Part shown: positions 10,090-22,061 of the stretch, in pieces
How positions within the stretch are numbered: position 1 is the stretch's first letter
Layout: each line of letters starts with the position of its first letter
Source of the DNA: Anaeramoeba flamelloides
Lineage: Eukaryota; Metamonada; Anaeramoebidae
Assembly (NCBI GenBank): GCA_027625915.1
Contig: JANTQA010000023.1
Span: 9,920,001 to 9,984,000 of the forward strand
Direction: 5' to 3'
Length of the DNA stretch: 64,000 bases
Translations under genes and position numbers: made by a program
The notes under the pieces: model-generated
Database searches by the model: none
Seen by the model: only the letters and a program-made list of their open reading frames with translations
What the model was told of the DNA's origin: nothing

Positions 10090-12680
10090 TTTAATGAAAG
10101 AAAACAAAATGGTTATACGTATTTAATATTAAAATGGATTTTAAGAAAGAAAAAAAACATTAAAATTTCAAAACCAAAATCTCATTTTTTCTAAACAAAT
10201 ATTTTGCATTTGTATGATTTGTATGATTTTATCGGAATGACTTTTAAATTTTTAAATTAAAATAATATTGAAAAAAAAAAAAAAAAAACAATTTTGAAAA
10301 CGTCTTTGAAAACGTCTTTGAATATTTTGTTTTCATCTTTTCCTAATTGTTTTTCTTTCAAAGCCATCAAAAAGTTTTAACACCCGTTCAAATATTAATT
10401 TTTTTCTAACACTATTCTCCGGATTATTGTAGATTTTTTTAATCTTTGCAAAGGAATATATCAAACATTCCCTAAAATAGCCGAAAATCGAAAAGACTCG
10501 AAATTTTTTTAACTCCTAAAAAACATTTTTTGAACAACTTTTAAAAACCCCTTGTGTCAATATAATCAGTTTAATTGTTTAAAATTGGAATTTTATTTAT
10601 ATATATATATTTTTTTTTACTTAAAAATACAAAATTTGAAAAAATACAAATTGTTAATTTGTTTAAAACTTTCGATAATTACAAACGTCTTAAACGCTGA
10701 GAAAAAGAATTAATTTTCTTAAATCAACCAGTTCTTAAGAAGGGGCGGGGGGCAAAATTTTCGCTTTTTAGCCAATTAAAAATTAATTGAGATAACCATG
10801 TTATTTGCTTTCGTGGTGAATATTTGATATTTAATATTTAATGGACTTGCATTCAACATAATTTATTATTTTTTTTTTTCAAAATATCAAATAAAATTAC
10901 ACAATAAAATGTTGAATTATTTTGTTTTAAATACTTTCGGAAATGTTAAATGATTTACCCATAATTCCTCAGAAATTTTCAAAAAGGCAGGTCAATTTTT
11001 TAAAAAAATATCTTGATTAAACTCAATTTAAATATAAATATTTAAATATACAAAATTGTTATTTATCATAAATTGATTCTACATAATAATTCAAGTTATG
11101 TTTGTTTGTAATACATTATTAAAAAAAAAAAGATATCAAAGTTTTTGATTACCAATTTTTATAATATTTTTTAGGTGTGAAGATTGGTGGTTATTATTTT
11201 CTTTTTGATTATAAAAAAAATTTGAATAGATTGGAAACTTTTATAACTGGACTATATTGTTTTTAAAAAAATCTTTTGTATCAAAACCATATTGTATATT
11301 TTTTATTGAATTTTTTAGTACATTTTTTCTCCAAAAAAAGTATGTAATTTTTTTTTTTTTTTATTCTTTTGATAAATTATTTTGAAATAACCCCCATTTC
11401 ACTCAATGTACCCCGCGAAAAATGAAAAATTTACTTTTTTTTTTATGAATCAATCAAACTACGATTGTTTAGAAATAAGAGCAATAATAAACTTCGAATT
11501 AGAGTTGAGATTCATAAAAGAAATACCTGAACAAACCTAAATTTCTAAAAACAAAAAATGTTAAAACAATTTTTGTGCCACTTTCATTGGAATGTCTTGT
11601 GCAAAATTCCCAATTTCTTTAGGAAATTAAAATTTTGACAATAAGATTTTTTAATTTTAAATGTATGAATTTTGAAAATAAAATACAAAGTCTTACTTTT
11701 CTTAATGTTAATTTGGAGTTTCAAACATTTTTTTTTTTTTATTTACTTTTCAAAAAGAAAAAAATAAGAAAGAAAAAAAACAAAAAAAAAAATTTTAAAA
11801 AAAAAAAATTTTACTAATTTAGAAAAAATGATCTTGATCTAAAAATTGAAAATTTTAGTTTGATAAGAATAATGAATTAAACTCATAGAATATGTTCTAT
11901 TTCATCAATAAAATTGGGCTCTTTGACTGGAAAAGAGTTTACAAATAATGGTTTCTGGTTCAATTCATTATTAATATTTCTCTTTATTATATATTATCAA
12001 TTTACAAATAGAACTACTTACAAAGAGAAATTTCTTACTATGTCAAAAAAAATTCCACATTTTTTTGGAAAGAGATTATATTAACATTCTATTATGCTAT
12101 TTTATTTTAAGTTTTTTTAAAAAATTTTACAAATTATTTTGAATACAAGTGAATTAAATATTAAAAAATCAAATATACACAGCGAAAGCAAAAAGTATGG
12201 TGATCAAACCCAATTTGGAAGGGATAAAACAGTGAATTTTTCACCTTCTAGTGTCGCCCCCTTAATATGATTAAACATTCCCAATTGACATTTGATCAAA
12301 TAATTCTTATAAAGTTATATTTAACAGTTCAAAATTTAGACAAAAACTGAAAGGAAATAATCTGAATTTAGAATTCTTATTCAGTATTTCCGAAATACAA
12401 ATAGTAAAAATAAAAAAATTATTACTACTTTTGCTATTTTGTAAAAAAAAATTGTAACAAAAAAATTTCTGTTCTTTTAAAGAAGGTAGCTAGGGTAAAA
12501 AACATAAGAAAAAAATTAAGATTGCTAGGTGGAGGAAGTAGGTACATTTTGTCATTTTTAAAAATTTTAATTGCAACTACCTAACCTAAAAAAGATTTTT
12601 TGAGTACCATGGGGTATTGAAAATTTGAAAACCAAATATCAATATATTCAGTACTTTATTTGTGAAAAGAAAACGAACCC
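10090..12680. other. Intergenic DNA, no recognised gene
   Basis: This stretch is AT-rich with many homopolymer tracts (A run at ~10270, T run at ~11350). It includes an isolated GC-rich patch GGGGCGGGGGGC at about 10742 and a small region at 12.18-12.28 kb with GTGTCGCCCCC. The part next to 10022 should hold the promoter of the leftward Gln-rich gene. Lysine-rich frames such as 11635-11817 are translated A-tracts. Confidence 0.4.
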
Positions 12681-13570
12681 AAAGTAAACTAGAGTTCAAT
12701 CTTTAATTTTTTGAACATTTTTTTTGATTAAATTTTTTGTTTTATCTTTGTTTTGGATCTTGGAATGTGTTCCTAGGGAATGAGTGAAATTTATCAAAGA
12801 ATAAACCAAAAAAATAATAGACCCAAAAAGGTATGTCTTTGAAACAAATCTTTTCTTTTAGAAGCCCACACAAGAAAGATCAGCATTCCAAATAAATTTG
12901 TTGAAATCAAGAATGAAAAAAAAAAAAAATGGATAAAAGCCTATTTTCGAAGATTTGTTTTCTTTATGTTCTTAATTTGGATAAATCCAAACAAGTCATT
13001 ACCTTGGAATTTTTCGCTCACATTCCAAATTACTTTTTATTATTATTTTACCAAAACCATTGTTTTATCAATTTGTTTTCAAAATTCTAATTTTAAAGAT
13101 TTTTATCAAACAAAGCAAAAACAAAGGATACTGTTTCAAAGATTAAAGTTTAGGAATTAAATTTTTGAAATCAAAAAACAACTACAAAAGGTTCAAATCA
13201 AAGAAAAAGAGAAATTGAGAAAAAGTTTCGATCACAGTTCAGAATTATTTTGAGTTTTTCAATTTTAATTGGAAAAAAAGAATTATCAAATAAAACACAT
13301 TACATTCAATAAATCTTTATTTCTGGAGAGGAATAATTCAAAAAATATCTTATTTTAATGAACCCAAATTAGAATTAGATGAATTAAATAAAAAGGGGAT
13401 TTGAAAATTCATTTTAGTAATTCTTTTGAAATCGAAAGTAAGGTTTTTAATCCAAAATTTCCCAATAAAAAGTTTTCCCAATTAGAATACAAAATAAAAC
13501 CAAGGAATGAAGAAGTAATTATATCAAATATTACACATAAGATCTCGAAATAAATATTTTTTTTTGATTT
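12680..13570. repeat. Dispersed repeat family D, copy 1
   Basis: This stretch resembles two others in the window: 45.69-46.33 kb (shared AAATAAATTTGTTxAAATCAA and TTGAAGAT..TTTTCTTTAT blocks) and 31.74-32.79 kb (shared AAAACAAAGxATACTxTTTC and TATCAAATATTACA..AAGAT blocks). No intact coding frame is conserved. Copy 1 is useful because it carries the uninterrupted version of the site where the SINE-like element sits in copy 3. Confidence 0.5.
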
Positions 13571-13973
13571 TTTCTTGATTAATTTTTTCATTTTTTTGAT
13601 TTTCCATTTTTTTAATTCCGATGAAAATATTTTAGACTAGGATATCTGACACTCTCATATTTATTTAAATTTCAATGTATTTGGTTAAAGAAATGATTTG
13701 AATAATTCAGTTTCGCATAAACTGAGACACTCAAAATTTGTAAAATGTACTTGCTCTCTTAAATATACTCTTATTCTATTCTTAAAAAAAAAAAAAAAAA
13801 ATTAGCAATAACAGTGGTATATATATTTTCTGGAATTAAATCCTGGAATACTCAAAAAATAGAATCATATTTCAAAAAAATTAGAGTTAATAGTGAAATG
13901 CCTGCATTATTAAATTTTTGTTATACCTTTGAAGCTTTTAAAATAATAAAAAATCATATATGGATATATCAAT

Positions 13974-15915
13974 TTAAGAAGAAGAATTTATTAGTATAAA
14001 ATAATTACCTTTTTGATTTTTTTGGGTTTGGATTTGGTTTTGAATATGGGTTTGGCCTTGGTTTTGGTTAATATTTTGATTTTGATTAAAATTATAATTT
14101 AAATTTATATTTATTTTTGAATTTTGGTGTTCTTTTTCTTCTATGTTTTTTTTTTCTTTTTCTTTCTCTTTCTCTTTCTCTTTATGTACTCCATTACTAT
14201 TATTAATATTAATAAAAATGTTCTGGTTGATTAAAGAGTTTTCGTTATTATTCAAATTAAAGGTGTGTTCTGATTTTATTTTATTAGCCTTGCTTTTAAT
14301 ATTTTTCTGATATTGATTTTCTTGTTCAGATGAATTTTTAATTCTTTTTTCTGAATTTGCCTTAATGGTGGAATTTGTCGACTTTAATAATTGACTATTT
14401 TCTTTTTTAAACCCAATTCCAAAGTTAAAGTTATTGTTATTGTTGTTGTTATAGTTGTTGGTGCTGTTATCATTATACTTGTTATTATAAAAAGTCTTAT
14501 TCTTATTTTTACTGTCTTGATCATTGTTTAATTGGCTTTTTCCATCACTCGGATTTGGATGTTTTGTTTGGTTATATTTCTTAGTTCTCTTACGATTCTT
14601 GATTATGATGTTTTTTTTCATAATTTTTGTTTTTCTTTTTTTTGTGGATTTTCCCTGAATGAAATTTGATTTTTTTAATCTCAGAATTTTGTTTTTATGG
14701 ATACACTTCTTAGTTATCACATCACAGGTGTATTTTTCTCTTTTCTGAAATGCTAATTCTAATCTTCTTACAAGACGGAGTTCTAGTTTTTTATGACCAT
14801 TCTTTCGTTTCGTTTCAGAATTTAGTCTTTCCTTTAAGATATTCAAAAGCGTTTTCCCTTTTTCACAAATTTGTCTTCTTTTATAACGAAGGCTGATGAC
14901 CTTTTTGTTGTATTGGGTTAAAAATGGGAACGCACCAACAGTTTTTGTTCGGAAATTGAGCTCGTGGCTTTTTTCTTTTCTTACAATGAGAATACCTGAG
15001 CCTTTAAATATTGATAGCACAACACAAATTCGTTGCTTATTAAATCCAGTACTTTCAGTAATTTGTGATCGTGAGTGAACACCTGTTTTTTTTTTTTTGT
15101 TTTTTTGTTGTTGTTGTTGTTTTTTGTTTTTATTGTTATTTGTTTTTTGTTTTTTGTTTTTTGTTTTTTGTTTTTATTGTAAAAAGGAAATTCACCCAAT
15201 TTTTTATTTTGGAAATTTGCAAGACAGCAAACAAATTGAATTTTGAAAATAAAAAAATTAATTTTCAAAAGCGATAAATGATGTGGAATATTTTGTAAGA
15301 TGGCACTTTAGCTAGTGTTTGTTTTTTAAAATGGTAAGAAGTCCATATTGGAAAAGATTAAACAAAAAACTTACCATTTTTTAATTCTGAAAAGATTAAA
15401 TAACTAAGCATCCCAATTGCCTTTCGGCAACGGTTATTTTTTTGCTCGTCTGTGAGGATGTGCTTACGGAAATTAGGAAAGCTAGTTTTTCCAACTTTCT
15501 CAAAATACTCCTTCCAGTTGGAACTTAGGACGTACAGGTGTTTACTTTGATTATTACTTGGTGATAATTTGGGTTGTTGAATTTTTTTTTTTTTTTGTTT
15601 CTTTGTTTTACCATTCTCACCTTTAAATTCCAAAACGGAATTTTGAATAAAAATATAGGAAATCAATGTCACCCATTCTTTTAATAAAGTTCTTTCAATG
15701 GTTGTTGTTGTTAAAATCGAATTATAAAACTGTCTTTTTTCAGAAAGAAGATCAAGGATTTCTTCTTCTTTAAATTTGTTAAACAGAAAAATTGCGAATT
15801 GATCTTGTAATTTGAAAAATTCTAAGGATTTTGGAAGTGATTTAGTTTTTGAAATTGAGTCTATTATTAAATTTGTTTTTGTTTTGAAAGTTTCTACATC
15901 ATTTCTTGTTATCAT
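13974..15915 (-). CDS. E2F/DP-like winged-helix protein, two exons
   Basis: Exon 1 is 15915-15375 and exon 2 is 15082-13974. The intron has donor GTAAGT and a T-rich acceptor ending CAG, and the phase fits exactly. The joined 549-residue product reads across the junction RKAIGMLSYLIFSELKN + GVHSRSQITESTGFNKQRIC + VVLSIFKGSGIL (residues 164-215). This matches the E2F/DP DNA-binding fold in order: a first helix like KSLGLLTQKFVSLL, a recognition helix like RRIYDITNVLEG, GxGLI, then basic K/R residues and a strand. The RRxYDI core is degraded to KQRICVV, so DNA contact and dimer partner are uncertain. The N-terminal 160 residues are helical and of unknown function. The C-terminal half is Lys/Asn-rich and disordered with a KEKEKEKEK run and nuclear-localisation-like clusters. 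A nuclear transcription-factor role is inferred. Confidence 0.66.
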
Positions 15916-15973
15916 TTTTTTTTTAAAAAGAAAACAAAATAAAAAAAATAAAACTTATTTCAATTTTTATATA

Positions 15974-16396
15974 AGGACTATCAAAAATAAAGCCACCACG
16001 GGGGTCTGACGAATTAAAACATCCGTGAATTACACTCTATATTTCTTTAGATCCAGAAGAACTATAAAATTTCGAAAAATTTAGGCAAAGATAATTTGAC
16101 CAGATCAGATTGTTAATAGAAAGATGGTAGTAAAACCCACAACCAAACTTGTTATCTCAAATGAAAGTATTGTATAGTTTCCAAGAAAAACCTCTGAATA
16201 AATCTACTTAGAAGAAAAATGGTTGGGTTGAGATTTTTACTACCATCTACCAATTAACAATCTGATCTGGTCAAATTATCTTTGCCTAAATTTTTCGAAA
16301 TTTTATAGTTCTTCTGGATCTAAAGAAATATAGAGTGTAATTCACGGATGTTTTAATTCGTCAGACCCCCGTGGTGACTTTATTTTTGATAGTCCT
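15974..16396. mobile_element. 423-bp foldback element with ~180-bp inverted arms, TA target
   Basis: The left arm, from AAGGACTATCAAAAATAAAG onward, is repeated in reverse complement to the right end (..TTTATTTTTGATAGTCCTT) with very few differences over about 180 bp per arm. A ~55-bp centre contains AAAACCCACAACCAAACTTG. TA flanks both ends (15972-15973, 16397-16398). Near-identity of the arms suggests recent origin or arm-to-arm correction. There is no ORF. TA duplication suggests the Tc1/mariner superfamily, but the termini differ from the CAGT family. It lies just upstream of the E2F-like gene and so overlaps its likely promoter region. Confidence 0.82.
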
Positions 16397-16399
16397 TAA

Positions 16400-17638
16400 A
16401 GGTTTTTTGTAAATTTCATTTCAAGAAATTGTTCTTATTAAGTGGCACTTAAAAAATAAAATTTTTCTTCTTACTCTTGTAATAATCATGAAAAATCAAG
16501 ATCCTTTTACTTGTTAACCAAGTAATTAATGGGAAGTACTAGAACTTTTTTTCATTTTTTATTTCAAAGCAATATATTTTATTTTCTATCAACCATATTT
16601 TACAGTCAGTTCGTTTCTAATACGATCTATTTGGGTAGAAAAGGATACTAAACGAAGTTTATACAAGAGAATTGAATTGAAGAAAACCAACTGTAATTCC
16701 ATCCTATTGATATTTCAAATAAAGGTCAGGGTTTGAACCATCAAAACACCCCTTTAATTTGAAATACGTGATAATTTATTCAAAATTAAATTGGTTTTCT
16801 GTGATCTATAACCTCAAAAAATTTGTTTAAAAAAAAATCATATATGATATTTATATAACAAATTGAAATTTTGTCGAAGAATGAGAAAAAAAAGATATAT
16901 AAAGCAAGTTTGAGAAATTGTCTCTCTTAATTTTCAGTGAATAAATTTCCTATTTTGAAGCTTTTTAAAAAGAAATATATTCAATTTTTATGTCTAATTT
17001 CCCTTTTTGATTAAATTCAGGAATTAAGATTCATAAATTTTCTAGATAAAAAAACAATATAAAATAAGAATTTTCAAAGTAAAAGATTTTTATAATATTT
17101 AATAATTTTATCCAACTGTTAAATAACAATAAATTAATTTATTTACCATATCGGTTTTATTTTCTTTTCTTGGGAAATATCAAACTTTCGAAAAAATAAA
17201 TCTTTTTATCTGTTACAAGAATTTCAATTCTATTTCTAAGTTATTGTTAATTTATTCTTTTTTTTTTTATTGGTTGATTATTTTTAGAAACATAAATATT
17301 TAATTTGTTTTAATTGTGGTTATTATGGTTCTTAAAACAATTTTAAATTTTATAAAAATTTTGAATTTTGGTTATATTGAAATAAGAAGTACAAAGGTAT
17401 TAGTTATATTTGTGACACAAACCTTTTACTCTGATATGGTTATATTCGAAATGTTAATTTTTTACATTCAAAAACATCCTTAAGATAAATTATAAATGTA
17501 ATCCCTTTATATCTCTTAAAACTTACTCAATATTTTAATAAAAACATAAATTAAATTAGCGATTAATTCCAAAAAATAATAATCTATTTCGGTCAATTTA
17601 TAATTTTTGAAATTGTTATCAAGTCTACTCCAAAAGTA

Positions 17639-17671
<33 letters not shown>

Positions 17672-17810
17672 AAAGTCATGTATGTTAATTTACCGTGTTC
17701 CTTTGTATTTATGCCAAAAAAAAATTCTTTCTTCAAAACTCTTAAAAATATTTTTAAAAATAATAAAGTGAACCATAAAGTTGAAATTATTTTGGTGAAT
17801 TTATCAGTAT
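16400..17810. other. Intergenic DNA
   Basis: No gene is recognised. An orphan TACAGTCAGTTCGTTTC at about 16600 looks like one end of a CAGT-family MITE. A T run of about 28 bases lies at ~17640-17667. Confidence 0.4.
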
Positions 17811-17815
17811 CCAGT

Positions 17816-18575
17816 GATTAGCCTCCTCATCATAGATTCGTCTAGAATTAAAGTGTTTTTTAATTGGATGTAAATGATATTAGTGTTGTATGTATTCAAA
17901 CTGTTTTTGGGGCTCGAATAAATCCATTATAAATATTATTGCAGCAATAAATTATTAAATTTTTTAATAGTGGTCTCAATTATAAATTTTCCTTTTGGAA
18001 AATATTTTAATAAAACTTTTTCCAAATCGATAAATAGAAACCCACGAAATGGTATTCTAGTATTAAATAATTGATCTTGAGAACTTCTAAAAGAAACTAT
18101 TTTTATAATTTTTTAATTTCAGTGATTAACTCAATAATCATCAACATAAAAACCCAAAGACTGCTTATTTTTGTTTCCTTTTTTATAAAGCTAATTGCGA
18201 CATCAATATATTTCCAAGATTTACAAAAAAAATTGTCAAAAAAATTTATTCGTGAATTATTTAATTTTTTAAAAAAATTTATTTTTTTAGTAATAAATCT
18301 ACATTTCATGACAAATTAAAGAGACATATTGTAGGAATTTGGAGTCTTTATATTGATAATTCAACCTTAAATTTTTATCAAAATGCAGATTTTTTTCTAA
18401 AAAATTCTTGGATTTTTTTACTAATAAATGGATCATTTTCAAATTAATGAGATTAACAAATAGCATTACTTTACTTAAAGATTATTTATGATAGTTGAAA
18501 CATCGAGAACTAATGTAATTTACATATTACAACAACATAATTTAATTATAGACTTCTTCTTTTGAGAAGTTAATT
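17816..18575. mobile_element. Non-autonomous DNA transposon, family A, copy 2
   Basis: The left end has GTGATTAGCCTCC, TCGTCTAGAATTAAAGTG and GGATGTAAATGATATTAGTG. The right end (18500-18565) holds the inverted set (AACTAATGTAATTTACAT, CATAATTTAATTATAGACTT). The interior (17.99-18.32 kb) aligns with 53.69-54.00 kb, including the blocks TCAATAATCATCAA and ATAAAGCTA. Open frames of 68 and 82 residues on opposite strands cover this shared interior (one contains KSWKYIDVAISFIKKE), but the copies carry stops in each frame and I could not assign a transposase family. Confidence 0.55.
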
Positions 18576-18579
18576 AACT

Positions 18580-19455
18580 TAGGCAAAAAACATTTTTTTC
18601 AAGTGCCATCCAAATTCAAAAACAATTGAAACTTGAAAAATTTACTGTAAAAAATCTTGTGAACAGTTTGAAAAATAGATATTTGTTTCTTATTGGTTTT
18701 TATTATTTCTTCTCAAATACCTCATAATAAAATGTTTAAAAAGCCAACTGATAAGCAATTATTATCTCTGATTTTTTTATTAAAAATCAGTTATTGGTTT
18801 TAAAGTGCAATAGATGAAGTTTGAATAATAAACTGGAAAAAAGTTTTACTTCATTTTCATTTCTCTTTTTGCAAAATAAGACATTTCAAGGAATAGAATG
18901 CGATTTTTGATATTTCTGGAGTTGTTTGAGACTTTGTAATTTTATTAATTTATAACTATTGGTTAACTAAGAATCCTTAAAAGACCAATTTTTGAATTAA
19001 AAAATATGATAATGATTGAAATTCGAACTCTTTTTAATTTCAAAAACCAGTAAGAAAATTAATATATTTGTTTTACAATGAACCAATCCTACTCTCCATT
19101 AATACTTGGGGGTAAGTGTGTCTGTGTGTGATATAAACATAAAATAACCGCAAAAAACAACTTTGTTTTGCAAAAATAATTTATTTGAAATCATTGGAGA
19201 AAAAATCATTTGTAACTCAACTGAAATAAAAGGAAAATATTTGTAAAGAATCTTGAAAATTTATTTAGAGTGTCCTGTTTATATAAATTACAAAAAAAAA
19301 AAATAGTATAATCTTTTATGTAATAAAAGTACCAAAAAATAAACACTTTACAACAAAAAACAAAGAAATCTGTTTTTTTTTAAAGAGTGAAGAATTAACA
19401 AATCACACCTTCTTTTTGCTGTTTGTTTTTTTTTAATTCCAGAAATTATAAGATA
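18580..19455. other. Intergenic AT-rich DNA
   Basis: No gene or clear repeat boundary is seen here. A small TGTGTCTGTGTGTG patch lies at about 19116. Confidence 0.35.
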
Positions 19456-19459
19456 ATTA

Positions 19460-19677
19460 CTATTTGTTGAAAATTAAATGGAATTAAATTTTCATTCAAC
19501 TTTCCAAAAAAAGATTTAAAAATCAGACAACATACCAAATTCTTAATTCCAAAATCAGCTTAAATTATTAATTTTCTTTTTCGAATTGGGATTTTTGCTG
19601 ATTTATTTTAATTCTTGAAATGTGGTTTTTTGGAAAGCTGAAAGAAAATTTTGATCTATTTATTTTACAATTAACAG
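19460..19677. mobile_element. TA-inserted MITE, CTGTTAATTG family, copy 1
   Basis: The 218-bp element starts CTATTTGTTGAAAATTAAAT and ends TTTATTTTACAATTAACAG, flanked by TA. Subterminal TTTCATTCAACTTTCCAAAA on the left is matched by TTTTTTGGAAAGCTGAAAG on the right. Copies 2 (22062) and 3 (51785) have the same ends and size. Confidence 0.75.
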
Positions 19678-19719
19678 TATATAAATTTACAAAGTGTTTC
19701 TTGATTAAAAAAAACTACA

Positions 19720-19830
19720 GCTTTTTGAGAATTTAAAAGAATTCAGAAAAATCTTTGGTTTTACTATATTCTTTTGAATTCTGGTAAACCATCCTTAGGT
19801 TTTATTGGGTTTTCTGATTATTTGGAAAAT
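19720..19830. repeat. Hairpin-module repeat, short copy
   Basis: The block contains AGAATTCAGAAAAATC, TTTTACTATATTCTTTTGAA, then TTCTGGTAAACC and CTTAGGTTTTATTGGGTTTT. This is the same module order seen in the larger repeat at 2.03-2.86 kb. Only one module survives. Confidence 0.45.
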
Positions 19831-20675
19831 GTATTTTTATTAAAATTTACAAGCACTTTTGTTTCTTTTATCTTTATGTGTATTTGATTTTTCATGGTGA
19901 ATTTTAGAAAGTGATCTTACTATAGCTTTGGGTTTGTTTTTAATCAGTACTAGATACCTAAAAAAAAAAGATTTTTAAAATTTTTACAAATATCCAAATT
20001 ATTTATTTTCAAAAAATCCCTTTTGTGAAGATAAAAATTTTATGAAGGAATATTGGCTTCAAGGAAATTGATAACAACACAAGAGCTTGACAATTAAATG
20101 ACAAATAATTTTCATTCTTGGAATTTAAATATAATTACAACAACAATTTTCTCATTATCAGCAAAATTTGAAAAGAAAAATCCAACCAAAAAATTGTTCT
20201 GGTAAAAATTGAATATTATTCCTTCTATTGTTATTTCACATTGAGGTCGTCTTAGATCCCTTAGAATATAACCAACAAAAATAGTTATCGTTTAACTTTT
20301 GTACTTTGTTTCTTTTTGTCCTGTTATGCATCTGTCGAGTTCTATTCGATTAACAAAATTAACATCTTCAAAAAAAGATTTTTTTATTTTAAATTTCCCT
20401 TATTTTTCTCGAGAATTTTTGGGATCAAGATTAGAAATCAAAACAGAGTTAAAAAAAGAGAAATAAAACAATGAGGAGAAAATCTCAAATCATTTTTTTA
20501 ATTTGTAAAATTTCTTCAAAATTACCATTTTTTTTTTTTCCCATCTACACAATTAGTCTCTAGTTGGCTGTGGACCCTTTTAAAGTCTTTTTTCAAAACA
20601 AACTTTTGTTCTTGCAGGAAATATTCTTGTTCAAAAAATAAATAAAAAAAAAATCAAAATATTCCTTTTCCACAC
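19831..20675. promoter_or_regulatory. Upstream region of the TPR gene
   Basis: This non-coding stretch ends in a pyrimidine-rich leader and an A-rich run directly before the start codon at 20676. No core promoter element can be recognised with confidence. The region AATTAGTCTCTAGTTGGCTG (about 20549) is less AT-biased and may be 5' UTR or promoter. Confidence 0.25.
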
Positions 20676-21797
20676 ATGAAGAGTTCATTGGAAATCTCAA
20701 AAGAACTCACAGACCAAGGAGAATTATTTTATGAAAATATGAAATATGGCGAAGCAAAGCGCGCCTTAGAAAAATCGATTGTTATCAACCCCTTGAACAC
20801 AGCATCGTATTACCTTTTAGGGATGCTTCACACCGAGCAAGGCAACTTTCAGCAATCCAAGAATCTCTTCGTCAGATCTTTGCAAATAGATCCAAGAAAT
20901 GTACGGACGATCAACTCATTACTAATGCTGCTCGTGTTCATGTGCAAAAAGGACGGTTTGTGTAAGTACCTGAAGCGCTTGATCGAAATCGAGCCCTATG
21001 ATCCGTCTCCTTACTTGAAGATCATTGGTGTGCTGATGTTTTCCAACAAGCCAAATGAATCCTATGAGATGGCCAATCGGGTGCTTGAGTTTGATTCCAC
21101 GAACTGGATTGCACACTGCAACCAAGGAGTCATCCATTTGAAAAGGGGGCACCTTGAAAAGGCACTCAAGTCCTTCAGTTTGGCTGTCGACTATAGCCCC
21201 AACTATTGCTTGGCTTGGCTGCACCTGTCTGCATTGCAATTCCATTTGGGAAAAGTTGAAGAGGCAAACAATTCTTTGCTTGAAGTCTTTGAGACTGTCT
21301 CACTTGTCGAGCAGAAAGACTTTTACTTTGTCCACTTGGCACTCAAGTTTGATGAAAAGGACATCTTTGTCAGATACTGGAACTCGGAACTGTTCTTTAA
21401 CCCAAGCCTGGAATTGAACCTTTTGGGCGATTTCAAATCATTAAATAGTGGGCCGAATAAGAACACTTTTAAGAATTTAACAGAAAAATTCTTATACCAA
21501 CCACAAGACGCAGAGTGGTTTTATGAAATGGGCAAAACGGCCTTTTCCAGGGGCTGGTTCGGCTTGTCTCTTGATTATTTTTCCAAGGTGAAAGGCAAGA
21601 AGGCTTCAAGATCAGAATTTAGAGTCGATCTCGAGAAAACTTCGCAATTCTTTGTAGATGCTATAAAAAAAAATACAAACCCCCTCGAAAGGAAAAGGCA
21701 AAGATTAAGCAATTTAAAGAAACAGCCGCAAGCAAAGAATAAAAAACAAAAAAAAACTTCAATAATTAATGGATTAAATGAACATAATAATATTTAA
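20676..21797 (+). CDS. Tetratricopeptide repeat (TPR) protein
   Basis: The 373-residue protein is built mostly of TPR helical hairpins. At least five are readable in the first ~210 residues: LFYENMKYGEAKRALEKSI (18-36), YYLLGMLHTEQGNFQQSKNL, YLKIIGVLMFSNKPNESYEM, HCNQGVIHLKRGHLEKALKS and LHLSALQFHLGKVEEANNSL. Each has the expected W/L-G-Y-A-P spacing and ends in an x-P-x-x position such as VINPLN and EIEPYD. Another repeat, WFYEMGKTAFSRGWFGLSLD, comes late (~288-307). The tail is basic (RKRQRLSNLKKQPQAKNKKQKK) and may be a nuclear signal. TPR arrays bind peptide partners in multi-protein complexes. I cannot name the complex. The codons of the middle ~650 bp are much more GC-rich than its ends or neighbours. 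The gene appears intronless. Confidence 0.82.
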   Translation: MKSSLEISKELTDQGELFYENMKYGEAKRALEKSIVINPLNTASYYLLGMLHTEQGNFQQSKNLFVRSLQIDPRNVRTINSLLMLLVFMCKKDGLCKYLKRLIEIEPYDPSPYLKIIGVLMFSNKPNESYEMANRVLEFDSTNWIAHCNQGVIHLKRGHLEKALKSFSLAVDYSPNYCLAWLHLSALQFHLGKVEEANNSLLEVFETVSLVEQKDFYFVHLALKFDEKDIFVRYWNSELFFNPSLELNLLGDFKSLNSGPNKNTFKNLTEKFLYQPQDAEWFYEMGKTAFSRGWFGLSLDYFSKVKGKKASRSEFRVDLEKTSQFFVDAIKKNTNPLERKRQRLSNLKKQPQAKNKKQKKTSIINGLNEHNNI

Positions 21798-22061
21798 GTT
21801 TTTAAAAACAGATAGAAATTTTGTTCAATAATCTCCTTTTTCAAAATGTTATATTTTTATATTTTTTTTTACCCTTTTTTTGACTTATAAAAGTTGGTAT
21901 CTAGTATTTAAAATTTGAAAAAATATGAGAGATTACCAAAACTAAAATCTTATAGACTATCAAAAAGAAAGTTTTTAAAATCTCTAGTACCCTCCCAATT
22001 TTTTTACTATTCTTTTCGAGTTTACAGCTCTGAATTCAAGATTTTTTTTGTTAATGTTTTA

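Noticed and set aside
14981-15268. 95-residue Lys/Asn-rich minus-strand ORF starting MKINFFIFKI
   Set aside because: It covers the intron and splice junction of the E2F-like gene in a different frame; the Lys run is translated intronic T/A tract.
20922-21417. 107- and 87-residue frames overlapping the TPR gene
   Set aside because: Shadow frames that stay open because this coding region is GC-rich; the TPR frame explains the sequence fully.
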